From an uncultured Lachnospiraceae bacterium (GTDB lineage Bacteria > Bacillota > Clostridia > Lachnospirales > Lachnospiraceae): DNA of 34,927 bases. The DNA is taken from positions 1 to 34,927 of the forward strand of contig CANRJF010000025.1 of the NCBI GenBank assembly GCA_947630855.1, given 5' to 3'. This document shows positions 13,744 to 22,548 of this stretch, one piece after another. Under the pieces are notes generated by a model. The model was not told the origin of the DNA and ran no database searches. It saw only the letters and a program-made list of their open reading frames with translations. Made by a program: the position numbers and the translations under genes. Positions within the stretch are counted from its first letter, which is position 1. Each line of letters begins with the position of its first letter.

Positions 13744-15198
13744 TCACCGATGCCGCCAGGCTGACCGGGTAAATAAAATCAAGACAGGGAATATCTCCAA
13801 ACGTCCCGCCAGCATATCCATAATCAAAATAATCTTGGAAAAAACACTGTACGCCGAAAAATTGCATGTAGGCCCCACTGCCTCTAACCCCGGCCCAATA
13901 TTGTTAAAACATGCCATAACTGCAGAAATATTTGTGGTAACGGAAAAATTATCAATGGATATAAGGATAAAACTTACCACAAAAATAAATGCATAGGCCG
14001 CCAGATAAGCATTAGTGTTTTCCAGAACCTTTTCGGCTACCGGCTGCCTGTTCAGCCTCACCACCTGGACTTTCTGAGGATTAATAACTTTTTTTACATT
14101 CCGCCGGAGGTTTTTCATCACCAGAAGGATTCGGACGCACTTAAATCCTCCTCCCGTACTTCCCGCACAGGCTCCCACTATCATAAGGCTAAGCAAAATC
14201 GCCTTGGAAAAGCCGGGCCACAAATCAAAATCCGCAGTGGCATACCCTGTGGTGGTCATTATACTCACCACCTGGAAAGCGGCATGACGGATTGTCTCTC
14301 TCAAAGTAGGATAATATCCCCTTAAATTCAGGACAATCAGGGCAATGCTCCCCAAAACAATGGCAAAATACAGCCGCAGTTCTTCATCTCTCCACACATC
14401 ACGAAACTTCTTTAACATCAGCAGATAATAGCAGGTAAAATTAACTCCAAACAAAAACATAAACACCGTACACACATTCTGTATATAGGGACTGTAACTT
14501 GCAATGCTGTCATTGCGCACTCCAAATCCTCCTGTCCCCGCTGTTCCCATGGCTGTACACACAGATTCAAAAAGAGACATGCCTCCTGCCAAAAGAAAAA
14601 TAACATTAATTATCGTCAAAATCACATACAAACAATATAGTATCCTGGCAGTAGTCTTCATCTTTGGCACTAACTTGCTCACATTCGGCCCCGGGCTTTC
14701 CGCCCGCAGCAAATGCATGGTAAATCCCTGCCTGCTCTCTGCCGCCGACGCCACCGCTAAAAGAAAAACAAGAACTCCCATTCCTCCCAGCCAATGGGTA
14801 AAACTGCGCCAGTAAAGAAGGCTTTTTGACAGGCTTTCTACCTCCGGCAAAATCGACGCGCCTGTTGTGGTAAAGCCGGAAACCGTCTCAAACAAAGCAT
14901 CCACATAATGAGGTATTTCCCTGGAAAAATAAAAAGGAAGGCATCCTAATATACTCATAATAATCCAGCTTAAGCTGACACAGACAAAACCCTCCCTGGC
15001 ATGAAACCCGGATGATGCCCCACGGCAGACCCTAAGCAGTATGCCTGCAAAAACAAGAATACAAACTAAACTCAGAATAAATCCTTTTACTGCATGGTTC
15101 TCCTGCATATACAAACCAATTAAAAGCGCTGGCAGCATAAAGACGGCCTCCACCAATAAAATCCATCCCACGAACCTGCCCATCATTTTATAATTCAT
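13744..15198 (-). CDS. trkH: TrkH-family potassium channel subunit
   Basis: This is a 484-residue multipass membrane protein, the ion-conducting part of a Trk/Ktr potassium uptake system. The four pore loops carry the selectivity glycines: TTTGAS, AGTGGFG, TTTGYA and NIGPG. A conserved CAGSTGGGFKC lies before the third cytoplasmic loop. GGGAG lies 6-7 nt before the ATG. It follows trkA by about 125 nt on the same strand, so the two subunits are probably co-transcribed across a structured spacer. Confidence 0.93.
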   Translation of the reverse strand: MNYKMMGRFVGWILLVEAVFMLPALLIGLYMQENHAVKGFILSLVCILVFAGILLRVCRGASSGFHAREGFVCVSLSWIIMSILGCLPFYFSREIPHYVDALFETVSGFTTTGASILPEVESLSKSLLYWRSFTHWLGGMGVLVFLLAVASAAESRQGFTMHLLRAESPGPNVSKLVPKMKTTARILYCLYVILTIINVIFLLAGGMSLFESVCTAMGTAGTGGFGVRNDSIASYSPYIQNVCTVFMFLFGVNFTCYYLLMLKKFRDVWRDEELRLYFAIVLGSIALIVLNLRGYYPTLRETIRHAAFQVVSIMTTTGYATADFDLWPGFSKAILLSLMIVGACAGSTGGGFKCVRILLVMKNLRRNVKKVINPQKVQVVRLNRQPVAEKVLENTNAYLAAYAFIFVVSFILISIDNFSVTTNISAVMACFNNIGPGLEAVGPTCNFSAYSVFSKIILIMDMLAGRLEIFPVLILFTRSAWRHR

Positions 15199-15224
15199 TG
15201 ATTTCTCCCAATATCATAGCTATT

Positions 15225-15316
15225 GTAACAGTTCTGCTCCGGCTGACCGTGTACTGTTGTTATCATGCACGGTCTGACCTCAAGCGGTTATCCCATGAAT
15301 CGCAGCGAACTGTTAC
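15225..15316. other. Structured spacer between trkA and trkH
   Basis: GTAACAGTTC (15225-15234) pairs with GAACTGTTAC (15307-15316), extended by TGC with GCA. Inside, GACCGTG (15245-15251) pairs with CACGGTC (15268-15274). The 3' side also holds the repeat related to 11989-12024. As RNA in the trk mRNA it would form a branched structure about 92 nt long. It could tune expression of the second subunit or be an inserted palindromic repeat. Confidence 0.55.
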
Positions 15317-15322
15317 TGTAAA

Positions 15323-16678
15323 TCACTCAAAAATGTCATTCATCTGGTAAATAACCTGTCCACTTGTTACAATAATAACAATATCACCTTTTTTAAAACT
15401 GGAATCACCATTTGGCAGTTCCTGGGAAAACCCTCTGGTGATACATGCAATAATTACATTCTTCTTGATTCCTACACTCTTTAATGGCTCATTGCAATGA
15501 AGCGTTGAATCATCCACCAGAAATTCCAATGCCTCTGCCTGTCCGTCTGCAATAGAATGTACGGTAAGTGCCGCCCCCGTCTGATTTTTAACAGCCCGTA
15601 CATAACGCACAATGGTATTACTGCAAAGTTCCTTGGGACTGATAGTACTGCCCAGTTCCAGATTATCCAAAATTCCATTATTGGTCATCCGTCCCAGTTT
15701 CGTAATAATCTGAGGCACTCCGCACTGATTTCCATACAGGGAAATAATCATATTCAACTCATCTAAACCTGTCAAAGTAACCAGGGCGTCACAAGAACTA
15801 ATCCCTTCACTTTCCAGCAAATGTTCATCACTGGCATCTCCTTCTATAATAGATGCCGAAGGCAGAAGAGCCGCTAAAAATTCGCAGCGTTTTCTGTCCT
15901 TTTCAATAATCTGTACCGTAATGCCGCTTTTCTGCAGGCATAAAGCAAGATAAAAACTTACCGTACCGCCGCCGCAGATAATAACCCTCTTAACTTTATG
16001 GGTAATAATTCCCAGATTTTTCAATAATTTTGTTAGATTATCACTGGAAGCCGTTACAAAAATATGGTCTCCCTCCCGGAGCACAAAATTACCGTCAGGA
16101 GCCACCGCTTTGCCTTCCCGAACCACAACGCATATCAAAATCTGGCATTTCACCACATTGTTTATATCATTTAAAGCAACATTACACAGCCTGCTGTCCC
16201 CTACAATCTTAAGTTCCACCAATTCTACTTTACCCTTGGCAAAAGTGTCACGTTTTAAGAAACCCGGATATTTTAAAAGGCGCTCTATTTCCACTGCCGC
16301 CTGCCTCTCTGGATTTACTGTAAGGGATAAGGCAAAAATATGACGCATCATATAAATCTGCCCGGAATATTCAGGATTACGGATTCTGGCAATCGTATGC
16401 AGCCTGGGATTTAACCCATGGGCAGTCATACAGCACAAAAGGTTAATCTCATCTGCACTGGTAGCTGCAATCAGCAAATCCGCCTCTTCAACCCCCGCCT
16501 GCTTTAACACTTCCATGGACGCACAGTTCCCCTGAACCGCCATAATGTCAAACCGCTCTGAACTGCTTTCCAGCCTGTTTACATTCACGTCTATCAATGT
16601 CAGGTCATATTCTTCCGCCGAAAGCTGTCGGACTAAAGTGGCTCCCACTTTGCCGTCTCCCGCTATAATAATTTTCAC
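15323..16678 (-). CDS. trkA: Trk potassium uptake regulatory subunit TrkA
   Basis: This is a 451-residue cytosolic gating protein with two RCK units. The first NAD-binding Rossmann domain is at the start (IIIAGDGKVGATLVRQLSAE) and its RCK_C runs around 140-220. The second begins near 225 (RVIICGGGTVSFYLALCLQ), with a C-terminal RCK_C ending near DIVIIVTSG. It binds nucleotide and gates TrkH. I chose GTG at 16678 because GGAGG lies 8 nt before it and the N-terminus fits. A TTG 18 nt upstream lies in front of that site. It has its own promoter. Confidence 0.93.
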   Translation of the reverse strand: MKIIIAGDGKVGATLVRQLSAEEYDLTLIDVNVNRLESSSERFDIMAVQGNCASMEVLKQAGVEEADLLIAATSADEINLLCCMTAHGLNPRLHTIARIRNPEYSGQIYMMRHIFALSLTVNPERQAAVEIERLLKYPGFLKRDTFAKGKVELVELKIVGDSRLCNVALNDINNVVKCQILICVVVREGKAVAPDGNFVLREGDHIFVTASSDNLTKLLKNLGIITHKVKRVIICGGGTVSFYLALCLQKSGITVQIIEKDRKRCEFLAALLPSASIIEGDASDEHLLESEGISSCDALVTLTGLDELNMIISLYGNQCGVPQIITKLGRMTNNGILDNLELGSTISPKELCSNTIVRYVRAVKNQTGAALTVHSIADGQAEALEFLVDDSTLHCNEPLKSVGIKKNVIIACITRGFSQELPNGDSSFKKGDIVIIVTSGQVIYQMNDIFE

Positions 16679-16711
16679 AATATTATCCTCCGACAATCTG
16701 AGTATAAAAAT

Positions 16712-16739
16712 ATTATATCATGTCCCCACAAAAATGCAA
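16712..16739 (-). promoter_or_regulatory. trkA promoter
   Basis: TTGCAT (16739-16734), a 16-nt spacer and TATAAT (16717-16712) on the - strand, immediately after the aldo/keto reductase stop and about 34 nt before the trkA start. Confidence 0.6.
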
Positions 16740-16744
16740 TGAAT

Positions 16745-17734
16745 CTAACGGCAGAGTTCATCAATCTCTGAGAGTTCATCCGGGGAAAATTTCGTATTTC
16801 CCACAATTTTTACGTTTTCGGAAATCTGCTTTGCCTTAGATGCCCCAATCAGCACGGAAGTCACTTCCCCGTCCCTTAAAATCCAGGATAATGCCATCTG
16901 TGCCAAAGACTGTCCCCGTCTTTTTGCAATTTCGTTTAGTCCCCGGATTCTGGCAATTTTTTCTTCCGTAATATCTGTCTCTTTTAAAAATCTTCCGTCC
17001 GTTTTTACCCGGGAATCCTCAGGAACACCCCTGAGATATTTATCTGTCAAAAGCCCCTGTGCCAGCGGGCAGAACGCAATAATTCCACAGCCGTTTTCCG
17101 CCGCAAAATGTTTCAGTCCGTCCTCTTCAATATTCCGTTCAAAAAGAGAATATTTCCTCTGGTTTATAATAAAAGGCGTCTTTTGTTCCCTGAATATTTT
17201 CATAATTTCTTCTGTCTGCGCCTTGTTATAATTAGAGATTCCCACATAAAGCGCTTTTCCGCTTTTTACAATCCCGTCTAACGCCAGTGCCGTCTCCTCC
17301 AAAGGAGTCTTAGGATCTGGTCTGTGATGATAATAAATATCCACATAGTCAAGACCCATTCTCTTTAAACTCTGATCCAAACTTGCCACCAGATATTTTT
17401 TAGAACCCCAATTACCGTAAGGCCCCTGCCACATATCGTACCCTGCCTTGGTGGAGATTACCAGCTCATCCCTGTAAGGCTTTAAGTCAGATGATAAAAT
17501 CCTTCCCAGATTCTCTTCGGCTGCCCCCGGCTTAGGCCCGTAATTATTTGCCAGGTCAAAATGTGTAATGCCTGCATCAAATGCGGTAAAACACATATCT
17601 TTCATATTATCCATATTGGCACTGTCCCCAAAATTATGCCAAAATCCCAAAGATACTGCCGGCAGCATTAATCCGCTGCTGCCGCACCTGTGATATTCCA
17701 TAGTCTCATAACGCTTCTCGTCTGCCAGATACAT
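16745..17734 (-). CDS. yghZ: Aldo/keto reductase, YghZ (L-glyceraldehyde 3-phosphate reductase) type
   Basis: This is a 329-residue NADPH-dependent reductase of the AKR14/YghZ type, which reduces toxic aldehydes such as L-glyceraldehyde 3-phosphate and methylglyoxal. The tetrad is visible: Asp and Tyr in FDLANNYGPKPG, Lys in ISTKAGYD, His in YYHHRPD. Family-specific stretches include ERYE-like KRYETMEYHRCG near the start and SVLIGASKAKQI near the end. GGAGG lies 7 nt before the ATG. It follows aroK by 11 nt, so it is the last gene of an aroE-aroK operon. Confidence 0.9.
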   Translation of the reverse strand: MYLADEKRYETMEYHRCGSSGLMLPAVSLGFWHNFGDSANMDNMKDMCFTAFDAGITHFDLANNYGPKPGAAEENLGRILSSDLKPYRDELVISTKAGYDMWQGPYGNWGSKKYLVASLDQSLKRMGLDYVDIYYHHRPDPKTPLEETALALDGIVKSGKALYVGISNYNKAQTEEIMKIFREQKTPFIINQRKYSLFERNIEEDGLKHFAAENGCGIIAFCPLAQGLLTDKYLRGVPEDSRVKTDGRFLKETDITEEKIARIRGLNEIAKRRGQSLAQMALSWILRDGEVTSVLIGASKAKQISENVKIVGNTKFSPDELSEIDELCR

Positions 17735-17745
17735 TTTTATCCTCC

Positions 17746-18255
17746 TTAATTCTCCAATGATTTTATAATTTCTTTGCAGATTTCTTCCACATTTTTATTG
17801 TCTGTGATAATGGTAATGTCTGCCGCCTCTTCGTATTTCTCCCTTCTTTTTTCCATTAAACCCGCAATATATTCCACATTCATATTTCCGTTTAAAATAG
17901 GACGGTTCCTGTTGTTTTTCACCCGCTCATACACTGTCTGGGGCGTTGCGGATAAAAGTATGATTGTACCGCTCTCCTTCATATAACCGATATTTTCCTG
18001 CCGGACTACCACGCCGCCGCCGCAGGATACAATTACGTTCTCTTTTTTCTTTAAATCAATGAGAAGTTCACTCTCCGCGTCCCGAAAGTAGTCCTCTCCA
18101 TATTGTTCAAAAATATCCGGTATAGACATTCCCTGCCTCTCCACAATCATTTCATCCATTTCCATGCATTCCGTATTCAGCATCTTTTCCAATTCCCTGG
18201 CAATGGTACTTTTTCCGGTACCCATAAATCCAATGAGAAAAATATTTCCTTTCAT
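17746..18255 (-). CDS. aroK: Shikimate kinase
   Basis: It phosphorylates shikimate to shikimate 3-phosphate in the aromatic amino acid pathway. In its 169 residues, the Walker A is GFMGTGKST near residue 9, the acidic shikimate-binding segment is MEMDEMIVERQGMSI, CGGGVV is the shikimate-contact loop, and RNRPIL is the lid region. The start at 18255 has AAGGAGG 5 nt upstream. An upstream in-frame ATG overlaps aroE and is unlikely. It sits 22 nt after aroE, so kinase and dehydrogenase are co-expressed. Confidence 0.93.
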   Translation of the reverse strand: MKGNIFLIGFMGTGKSTIARELEKMLNTECMEMDEMIVERQGMSIPDIFEQYGEDYFRDAESELLIDLKKKENVIVSCGGGVVVRQENIGYMKESGTIILLSATPQTVYERVKNNRNRPILNGNMNVEYIAGLMEKRREKYEEAADITIITDNKNVEEICKEIIKSLEN

Positions 18256-18277
18256 CTTTTCCTCCTTATTCCAGAAA

Positions 18278-19147
18278 CTAACCAAACAAAATTTCCTTTA
18301 CCCCGTCCACCGGCATATCGGCCCCGGTGTAAAGTTTAAACGCAGCCACTCCCTGCCACAAAAGCATTCCTTCACCGCCAATGCATTTGCAGCCTGCCTC
18401 TTTTGCTTCCCTTAAAAGTTTTGTCTCTTTGGGATTATATACCACATCGCACACCACCAAATCTTTATGGAAAGCTGTTAAGTCTTTTACTACGCTCTCA
18501 CCATCCATTGGCTTCATCCCCACAACAGTAGCATTTACAAAAATATCGCTGTCTGCCATCTCCTCTTTCATCTTTGCCTGGTCTGCTATGTCATACACAT
18601 TTGCCACACAATCAGGACAGGCTTTCTTTATTTTTTTCGCCGTTTCAATAGTTCTTTCAAAAAATGCATCTTTTATATTAAAAATGGAAATCTCCCTTGC
18701 ACCGTCCAGTGCGCATTGTACCTGAACTGCGGTAGCCGCTCCGCCGCCGCCTGCAATGGTAAGTTTCTTTCCCTTTACATCCACCCCATGGTCTTTTAAA
18801 TTATCTACAAACCCGGTTCCGTCCGTAATATGTCCCGTCAGTCTGCCGTTATCATTGACAATGGTATTGACAGCCCCGATAATCCTGGCTGCGGGAGAGA
18901 GTTCATCCATATATTTCACCACTTCCGTTTTACATGGCATGGTGACATTGCATCCTCTCATATGAAATGTTTTCATTGCCGTAATAGCATCTGCCACATG
19001 GGGAATATCCACGTCAAAGGCAAGATAGGCATAATCCAGCCCCAATTTTTGAAAACTGTAATTATACATTGCCGGTGACCCGGAATGGCTCACCGGGGAA
19101 CCAATCAATCCCAACAATCCTGTGCTTCCTGTAATTCGCTTTTCCAT
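18278..19147 (-). CDS. aroE: Shikimate dehydrogenase
   Basis: It reduces 3-dehydroshikimate to shikimate. In its 289 residues the substrate-binding SHSGSPAMYN lies at about 20-29, NVTMPCK with the catalytic Lys is near 68-74, NTIVND and TDGTGF follow, and the nucleotide loop GGGGAATAVQ lies near 137-146. The glycine loop is GGGGAA rather than the usual GAGGAA, which is seen in YdiB-like enzymes that can use quinate or NAD. AGGAGG lies 10 nt before the ATG. It is the first gene of the aroE-aroK-yghZ operon. Confidence 0.93.
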   Translation of the reverse strand: MEKRITGSTGLLGLIGSPVSHSGSPAMYNYSFQKLGLDYAYLAFDVDIPHVADAITAMKTFHMRGCNVTMPCKTEVVKYMDELSPAARIIGAVNTIVNDNGRLTGHITDGTGFVDNLKDHGVDVKGKKLTIAGGGGAATAVQVQCALDGAREISIFNIKDAFFERTIETAKKIKKACPDCVANVYDIADQAKMKEEMADSDIFVNATVVGMKPMDGESVVKDLTAFHKDLVVCDVVYNPKETKLLREAKEAGCKCIGGEGMLLWQGVAAFKLYTGADMPVDGVKEILFG

Positions 19148-19235
19148 TCCAAAATGACCTCCTGTTTATTCTTTTTTAATAAATTTTAAAAATTCTTCCC
19201 TTTTTATTCAAATTTAGCTCACATTTACTATGTAT

Positions 19236-19264
19236 ACTATAAACATATTCAAAGGAGTTGTAAA
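19236..19264 (-). promoter_or_regulatory. aroE operon promoter
   Basis: TTTACA (19264-19259), a 17-nt spacer and TATAGT (19241-19236) on the - strand. It lies about 90 nt upstream of aroE. Confidence 0.65.
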
Positions 19265-19384
19265 GTCCTGTGGGGCTTGGTCGGCTCCGACTAAAAGCAA
19301 TCCCTGGCAACAGGGTTCCTATAATTCAGACTCTTTCTCTCCCCCTTTACCCCTGCTCCGTCAAGGAGCGGGGGGATTTTTTAT
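19244..19384 (+). ncRNA. Candidate small RNA with intrinsic terminator
   Basis: The intergenic stretch 19148-19520 holds no gene but has a clear rightward terminator: CCCCtGCTCC (19350-19359), loop GTCAA, GGAGCGGGG (19365-19373), then six T. Upstream are a GTCG/CGAC hairpin inside GCTT/AAGC (19275-19298) and CCCTG-GCAA-CAGGG (19302-19315). GTAAAG (19260-19265) can pair with CTTTAC (19345-19350), and GGAG with CTCC of the terminator, so two folds compete. No rightward gene follows, so an independent RNA is more likely than a leader. The rightward promoter is weak (TATACT near 19233), and the 5' end is uncertain. A 6S-like RNA is possible but not shown. Confidence 0.45.
19350..19382 (+). terminator. 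Rho-independent terminator of the candidate small RNA
   Basis: A 9-bp GC-rich stem with one bulged T and loop GTCAA, followed by six T that run straight into the palindromic repeat at 19382. Confidence 0.75.
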
Positions 19385-19470
19385 ACTCCAGAGCACACAT
19401 TTGCCAAATAATTTGCTATTCTCTTTGAAATATAGATACCAGCCGGAAAATCATTTGGCTCACGGGTATA
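19382..19470. repeat. MITE-like palindromic repeat, copy A (89 bp)
   Basis: It begins TATACTCCAGAGC and ends GGCTCACGGGTATA. Inside, TTTGCCAAATAATTTGC on the left pairs with AAAATCATTTGGC on the right. Copies B (29129) and C (34433) share both ends and order. This copy fits exactly between the small-RNA terminator and the terminator of the permease gene. Confidence 0.8.
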
Positions 19471-19503
19471 AAAACCGATAGGAAATGCTTTCCTACCGGT
19501 TTT
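19471..19503 (-). terminator. Terminator of the purine permease gene
   Basis: AAAACCG-A-TAGGAAA (19471-19485) pairs with TTTCCTA-C-CGGTTTT (19489-19503) with one mismatch and a 3-nt loop. Read leftward it ends in a T-run. It abuts repeat copy A. Confidence 0.75.
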
Positions 19504-19520
19504 GACAACTCCATTTACAA

Positions 19521-20879
19521 TTACAGGAAAATGTACTTGCAAACAAATAACACCGCCAGCACGTACATCAATGGTGTAATCTTTTTTGCTTTTCCGCAAA
19601 TAACATGAATAATCACATAGGAAATAACCCCAATGGCAATTCCCTCGGAAATGCTGTACAAAAGAGGCATAGACAGCACGCAAAGATACGCCGGAATACT
19701 TTCCTCCAAATCATCAAAATCAATCTTTACAACGGAAGATAGCATTAAAAACCCGACAAAGATTAATGCCGGAGCCGTGGCAAATCCTGGAACCGCAGTA
19801 AAAATCGGGGCAAAAAAGATTGCCAGCAAAAAGAAAAATCCAGTCACCACGGAAGCTAAACCTGTTCTTGCACCCTGCCCTACCCCGGCGGAACTCTCCA
19901 CAAATGTGGTGGTGGTGGAAGTGCCTAACACTGCCCCTGCGGAAGTTGCAATGGCGTCCGCCAGCAGCGCCTGTTTAATCCTGGGAAGCTTTTCGTTTTC
20001 ATCCAGCATACCGGCTTTGGACGATACGCCGATTAACGTCCCAATGGTATCAAACATATCCACAAACAGGAATGATAATAAAATCACAATAAAGTTAAAT
20101 ATGTTAACCCCGGATAAATCCGCTTTAAAACACTGTCCAAAGGTACTTCCGATAGCGGAAAAATTTGTCAGCGCCATAGTGGGATACAAAGAATAAAACC
20201 CATTTTCCACATCAACGGTATAAATCCCTACTGCCTGGGCAAGCATTCCAAGAACCCAGGTTGATAAGATTCCGATAAGGATGGAACCTTTGACTCCCTT
20301 AATATAAAGAATTGCCGTAATCATTAACCCGATTAACGCCAGCAGTGCACAGATTCCCTCCGTATGCCAGTTGTCTGCAAATGCAACATAAGTCACCAGG
20401 GTAGAAGGATTTGCCACAACAATATGCGCCCCCTGCAATCCGATAAATGCAATAAACAGGCCGATACCTGCACTTACGCCTTTTTTCAGCATACTTGGGA
20501 TTGCATTAAAAATTGCTTCCCTGACGCTGGTAAGGGACAATACAATAAAAATAATGCCTTCCGCAAACACCGCCAAAAGGGCAATCTGCCAGGAATATCC
20601 CATCGCTCCGCACACCGTATATGCAAAGTAAGCATTTAAACCCATGCCGGGAGCCATGGCAAAAGGATAATTTGCCATAAGCGCCATCGCCATTGTTCCG
20701 ATAAAAGATGCCAGACAGGTGGCAATCAGCACCGCATCCCTGTCCATCCCCGCATCCCCAAGCAAGGTGGGATTTACTGCAAGAATGTACGCCATTGCCA
20801 TAAATGTAGTAATTCCGGCAATCACTTCTGTTCTTACCGTAGTACGATTCTCATTTAATTTAAATAGTTTTTCCAGCAT
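19521..20879 (-). CDS. NCS2-family purine permease (AzgA/PbuG type)
   Basis: This is a 452-residue transporter with about 12-14 hydrophobic segments. It matches the AzgA/PbuG branch that imports adenine, guanine or hypoxanthine with protons: TEVIAGITTFMAMAYILAVN, the glycine-rich PGMGLNAYFAYTVC, DMFDTIGTLIGV and GTSTTTTFVESSAGVGQGAR. The start at 20879 has AAGGAG 10 nt upstream. Upstream in-frame ATGs overlap apt and lack a site. It follows apt by 28 nt, so uptake and phosphoribosylation of purine bases are co-expressed. Confidence 0.9.
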   Translation of the reverse strand: MLEKLFKLNENRTTVRTEVIAGITTFMAMAYILAVNPTLLGDAGMDRDAVLIATCLASFIGTMAMALMANYPFAMAPGMGLNAYFAYTVCGAMGYSWQIALLAVFAEGIIFIVLSLTSVREAIFNAIPSMLKKGVSAGIGLFIAFIGLQGAHIVVANPSTLVTYVAFADNWHTEGICALLALIGLMITAILYIKGVKGSILIGILSTWVLGMLAQAVGIYTVDVENGFYSLYPTMALTNFSAIGSTFGQCFKADLSGVNIFNFIVILLSFLFVDMFDTIGTLIGVSSKAGMLDENEKLPRIKQALLADAIATSAGAVLGTSTTTTFVESSAGVGQGARTGLASVVTGFFFLLAIFFAPIFTAVPGFATAPALIFVGFLMLSSVVKIDFDDLEESIPAYLCVLSMPLLYSISEGIAIGVISYVIIHVICGKAKKITPLMYVLAVLFVCKYIFL

Positions 20880-20907
20880 TTTCCATAATCTCCTTTTTTT
20901 TCTTTTG

Positions 20908-21432
20908 CTATTTTCCTTCATAAGTAATGACAGATGCCACATCATAACCGGCAAGTTTTTCTCTTCCTTTTAACCCTGCCAGCTCCATTAAGAAAATAAT
21001 TCTTGCCACTTCTCCTCCAAGTTCTTCCACCAGACGGATACATGCCTCGACCGTGCCTCCTGTGGCAATTAAATCATCCACCAATACCACTCTCTGCCCC
21101 GGTTTAATGGAGTCCTTATGCATTTCAATTTCTGCACTGCCATACTCTAATTCATAAGATGCAGAAATGGTCTCACAGGGCAGCTTTCCCTTTTTGCGGA
21201 TGGGTACAAAAGGTTTCCCCAACTCATAGGCAATGGGCACGCCAAATATAAACCCTCTGGACTCTGTCCCGGCAATTACATCAAACTCCACGTTATCCAG
21301 CAGGCCTATCATGGAATCAATAGCCAGTTTCAGCCCTTCTGCATCTCCCAGCACACTGGTAACATCCCTGAATATAATGCCTTTCTCTGGAAAATCCGGT
21401 ATGCTCCTCACATATTCTTCAATTTTTTTCAT
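20908..21432 (-). CDS. apt: Adenine phosphoribosyltransferase
   Basis: It makes AMP from adenine and PRPP in purine salvage. At 174 residues it is of normal length. The N-terminus SIPDFPEKGIIFRDVT, the adenine-binding AGTESRGFIFG, and the PRPP loop VVLVDDLIATGGT are all present. It heads an operon with the NCS2 permease. No purine riboswitch was seen in the short gap (21433-21457) to the upstream gene, so regulation is not evident. Confidence 0.95.
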   Translation of the reverse strand: MKKIEEYVRSIPDFPEKGIIFRDVTSVLGDAEGLKLAIDSMIGLLDNVEFDVIAGTESRGFIFGVPIAYELGKPFVPIRKKGKLPCETISASYELEYGSAEIEMHKDSIKPGQRVVLVDDLIATGGTVEACIRLVEELGGEVARIIFLMELAGLKGREKLAGYDVASVITYEGK

Positions 21433-21457
21433 CCCTTGTTCCTCCCTTATGATTTAT

Positions 21458-22519
21458 CTATTTAATTTTAACAAAGGTTCCAATATTTTCATATTCAGGC
21501 TCCACCACCACCTCGCCGGATGTATTGATACAGCCATAGGCGCCGTCCATTTCCACCGTGGCGATTCCCGCCTGGGAAAATGCAGTGGCATATCCATATT
21601 CAAAAGGAATGGCTTCCCTGCCGTCTCCGTCAATATAGCCGTATCCTTCCTCTTTACACGCCGCTGCAAGATATGTTTCATCTCCTGCATCGGAAAAGCT
21701 TCCGGCACCGGCATAGTCAAAATCAATGGCAACCTGCCCCTTTTGGTCTATAAACCCAAATCTGCCGTCTTTGCACACTGCCGCCAAGCCATTGGGGCCA
21801 AAAGGAGAAGCGGAATCATAAGTAAAATCAATGACGGTTTTGCCGTCTTTATCAATATATCCCCATCGGTCGTCCATCTGCGCCAGGGCAAGGCCGTTGT
21901 CCCCCATATCGCCAAGATACTGATATTCAGCAGGGATAGCCTGTGTGCCGTCCTCGTGAATCATGCCAAAAAACCCGTCCTCCATAACAACGGCTAAACC
22001 CTGCTTTGTAAAAGCCCTTGCCATCGTATAGACTGCGGGAATAACTTCTTCTCCCTCCGAGGATAAATAGCCATACTTATCTCCTTTTTGAAAAACCGCC
22101 ATTCCATTTTCCCCGAAAGAAAAAATCCCTTCATATTCCGGCTCTATCACCAGATTTCCTTCCGAATCAATCACTCCGTATTTTCCCTGCCGGCCTATTA
22201 CCGCATAGCCGTAAAAGAAATTATATCCTTCCTCAAACTGCGGCTCTATTGCCATTTCCCCGCGGCAGTTAATGTAACCGTATTTTCCGTCTTTTAACAC
22301 ATACGCCAACCCGTTTTCCGAAAAATTTCCCGCATCCTCATACTCAAAATCTATTACTGTTTTTCCCGTATTATCTATGTAACCGAATTTCTGCCCTTTC
22401 TGCGCCAGTGCATAATAACTTTGGGCTTTCCCCATCGTCTTTTTCATCTGTGCACAGCCTGCAAATCCAAACATTACAGTCAATACAACAATTCCTGCTG
22501 CAATCTGTAATCTTTTCAT
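21458..22519 (-). CDS. WG-repeat lipoprotein
   Basis: This is a 353-residue protein. A signal peptide with lipobox FAGC at about residues 18-21 predicts an outer-leaflet lipoprotein. The rest is nine tandem WG-type repeats of about 35-37 residues, each with a core such as GKYGYINCRG, DRWGYIDKDG or GYGYIDGDG. These likely form a beta-propeller-like or solenoid surface used for binding. The partner is unknown. AGAGGAG lies 4 nt before the ATG. It lies between map and apt on the same strand. Confidence 0.85.
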   Translation of the reverse strand: MKRLQIAAGIVVLTVMFGFAGCAQMKKTMGKAQSYYALAQKGQKFGYIDNTGKTVIDFEYEDAGNFSENGLAYVLKDGKYGYINCRGEMAIEPQFEEGYNFFYGYAVIGRQGKYGVIDSEGNLVIEPEYEGIFSFGENGMAVFQKGDKYGYLSSEGEEVIPAVYTMARAFTKQGLAVVMEDGFFGMIHEDGTQAIPAEYQYLGDMGDNGLALAQMDDRWGYIDKDGKTVIDFTYDSASPFGPNGLAAVCKDGRFGFIDQKGQVAIDFDYAGAGSFSDAGDETYLAAACKEEGYGYIDGDGREAIPFEYGYATAFSQAGIATVEMDGAYGCINTSGEVVVEPEYENIGTFVKIK

Positions 22520-22548
22520 TTTCTCCTCTTTTCTATTGTGCCGGGAGA

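Noticed and set aside
15225..15316. c-di-AMP (ydaO) riboswitch before trkH
   Set aside because: The structured spacer lacks the conserved sequence blocks that I know for that aptamer, so I keep it as an unassigned structure.
21433..21457. Purine-responsive control region before apt and the permease
   Set aside because: The gap is only 25 nt and holds just a ribosome-binding site.
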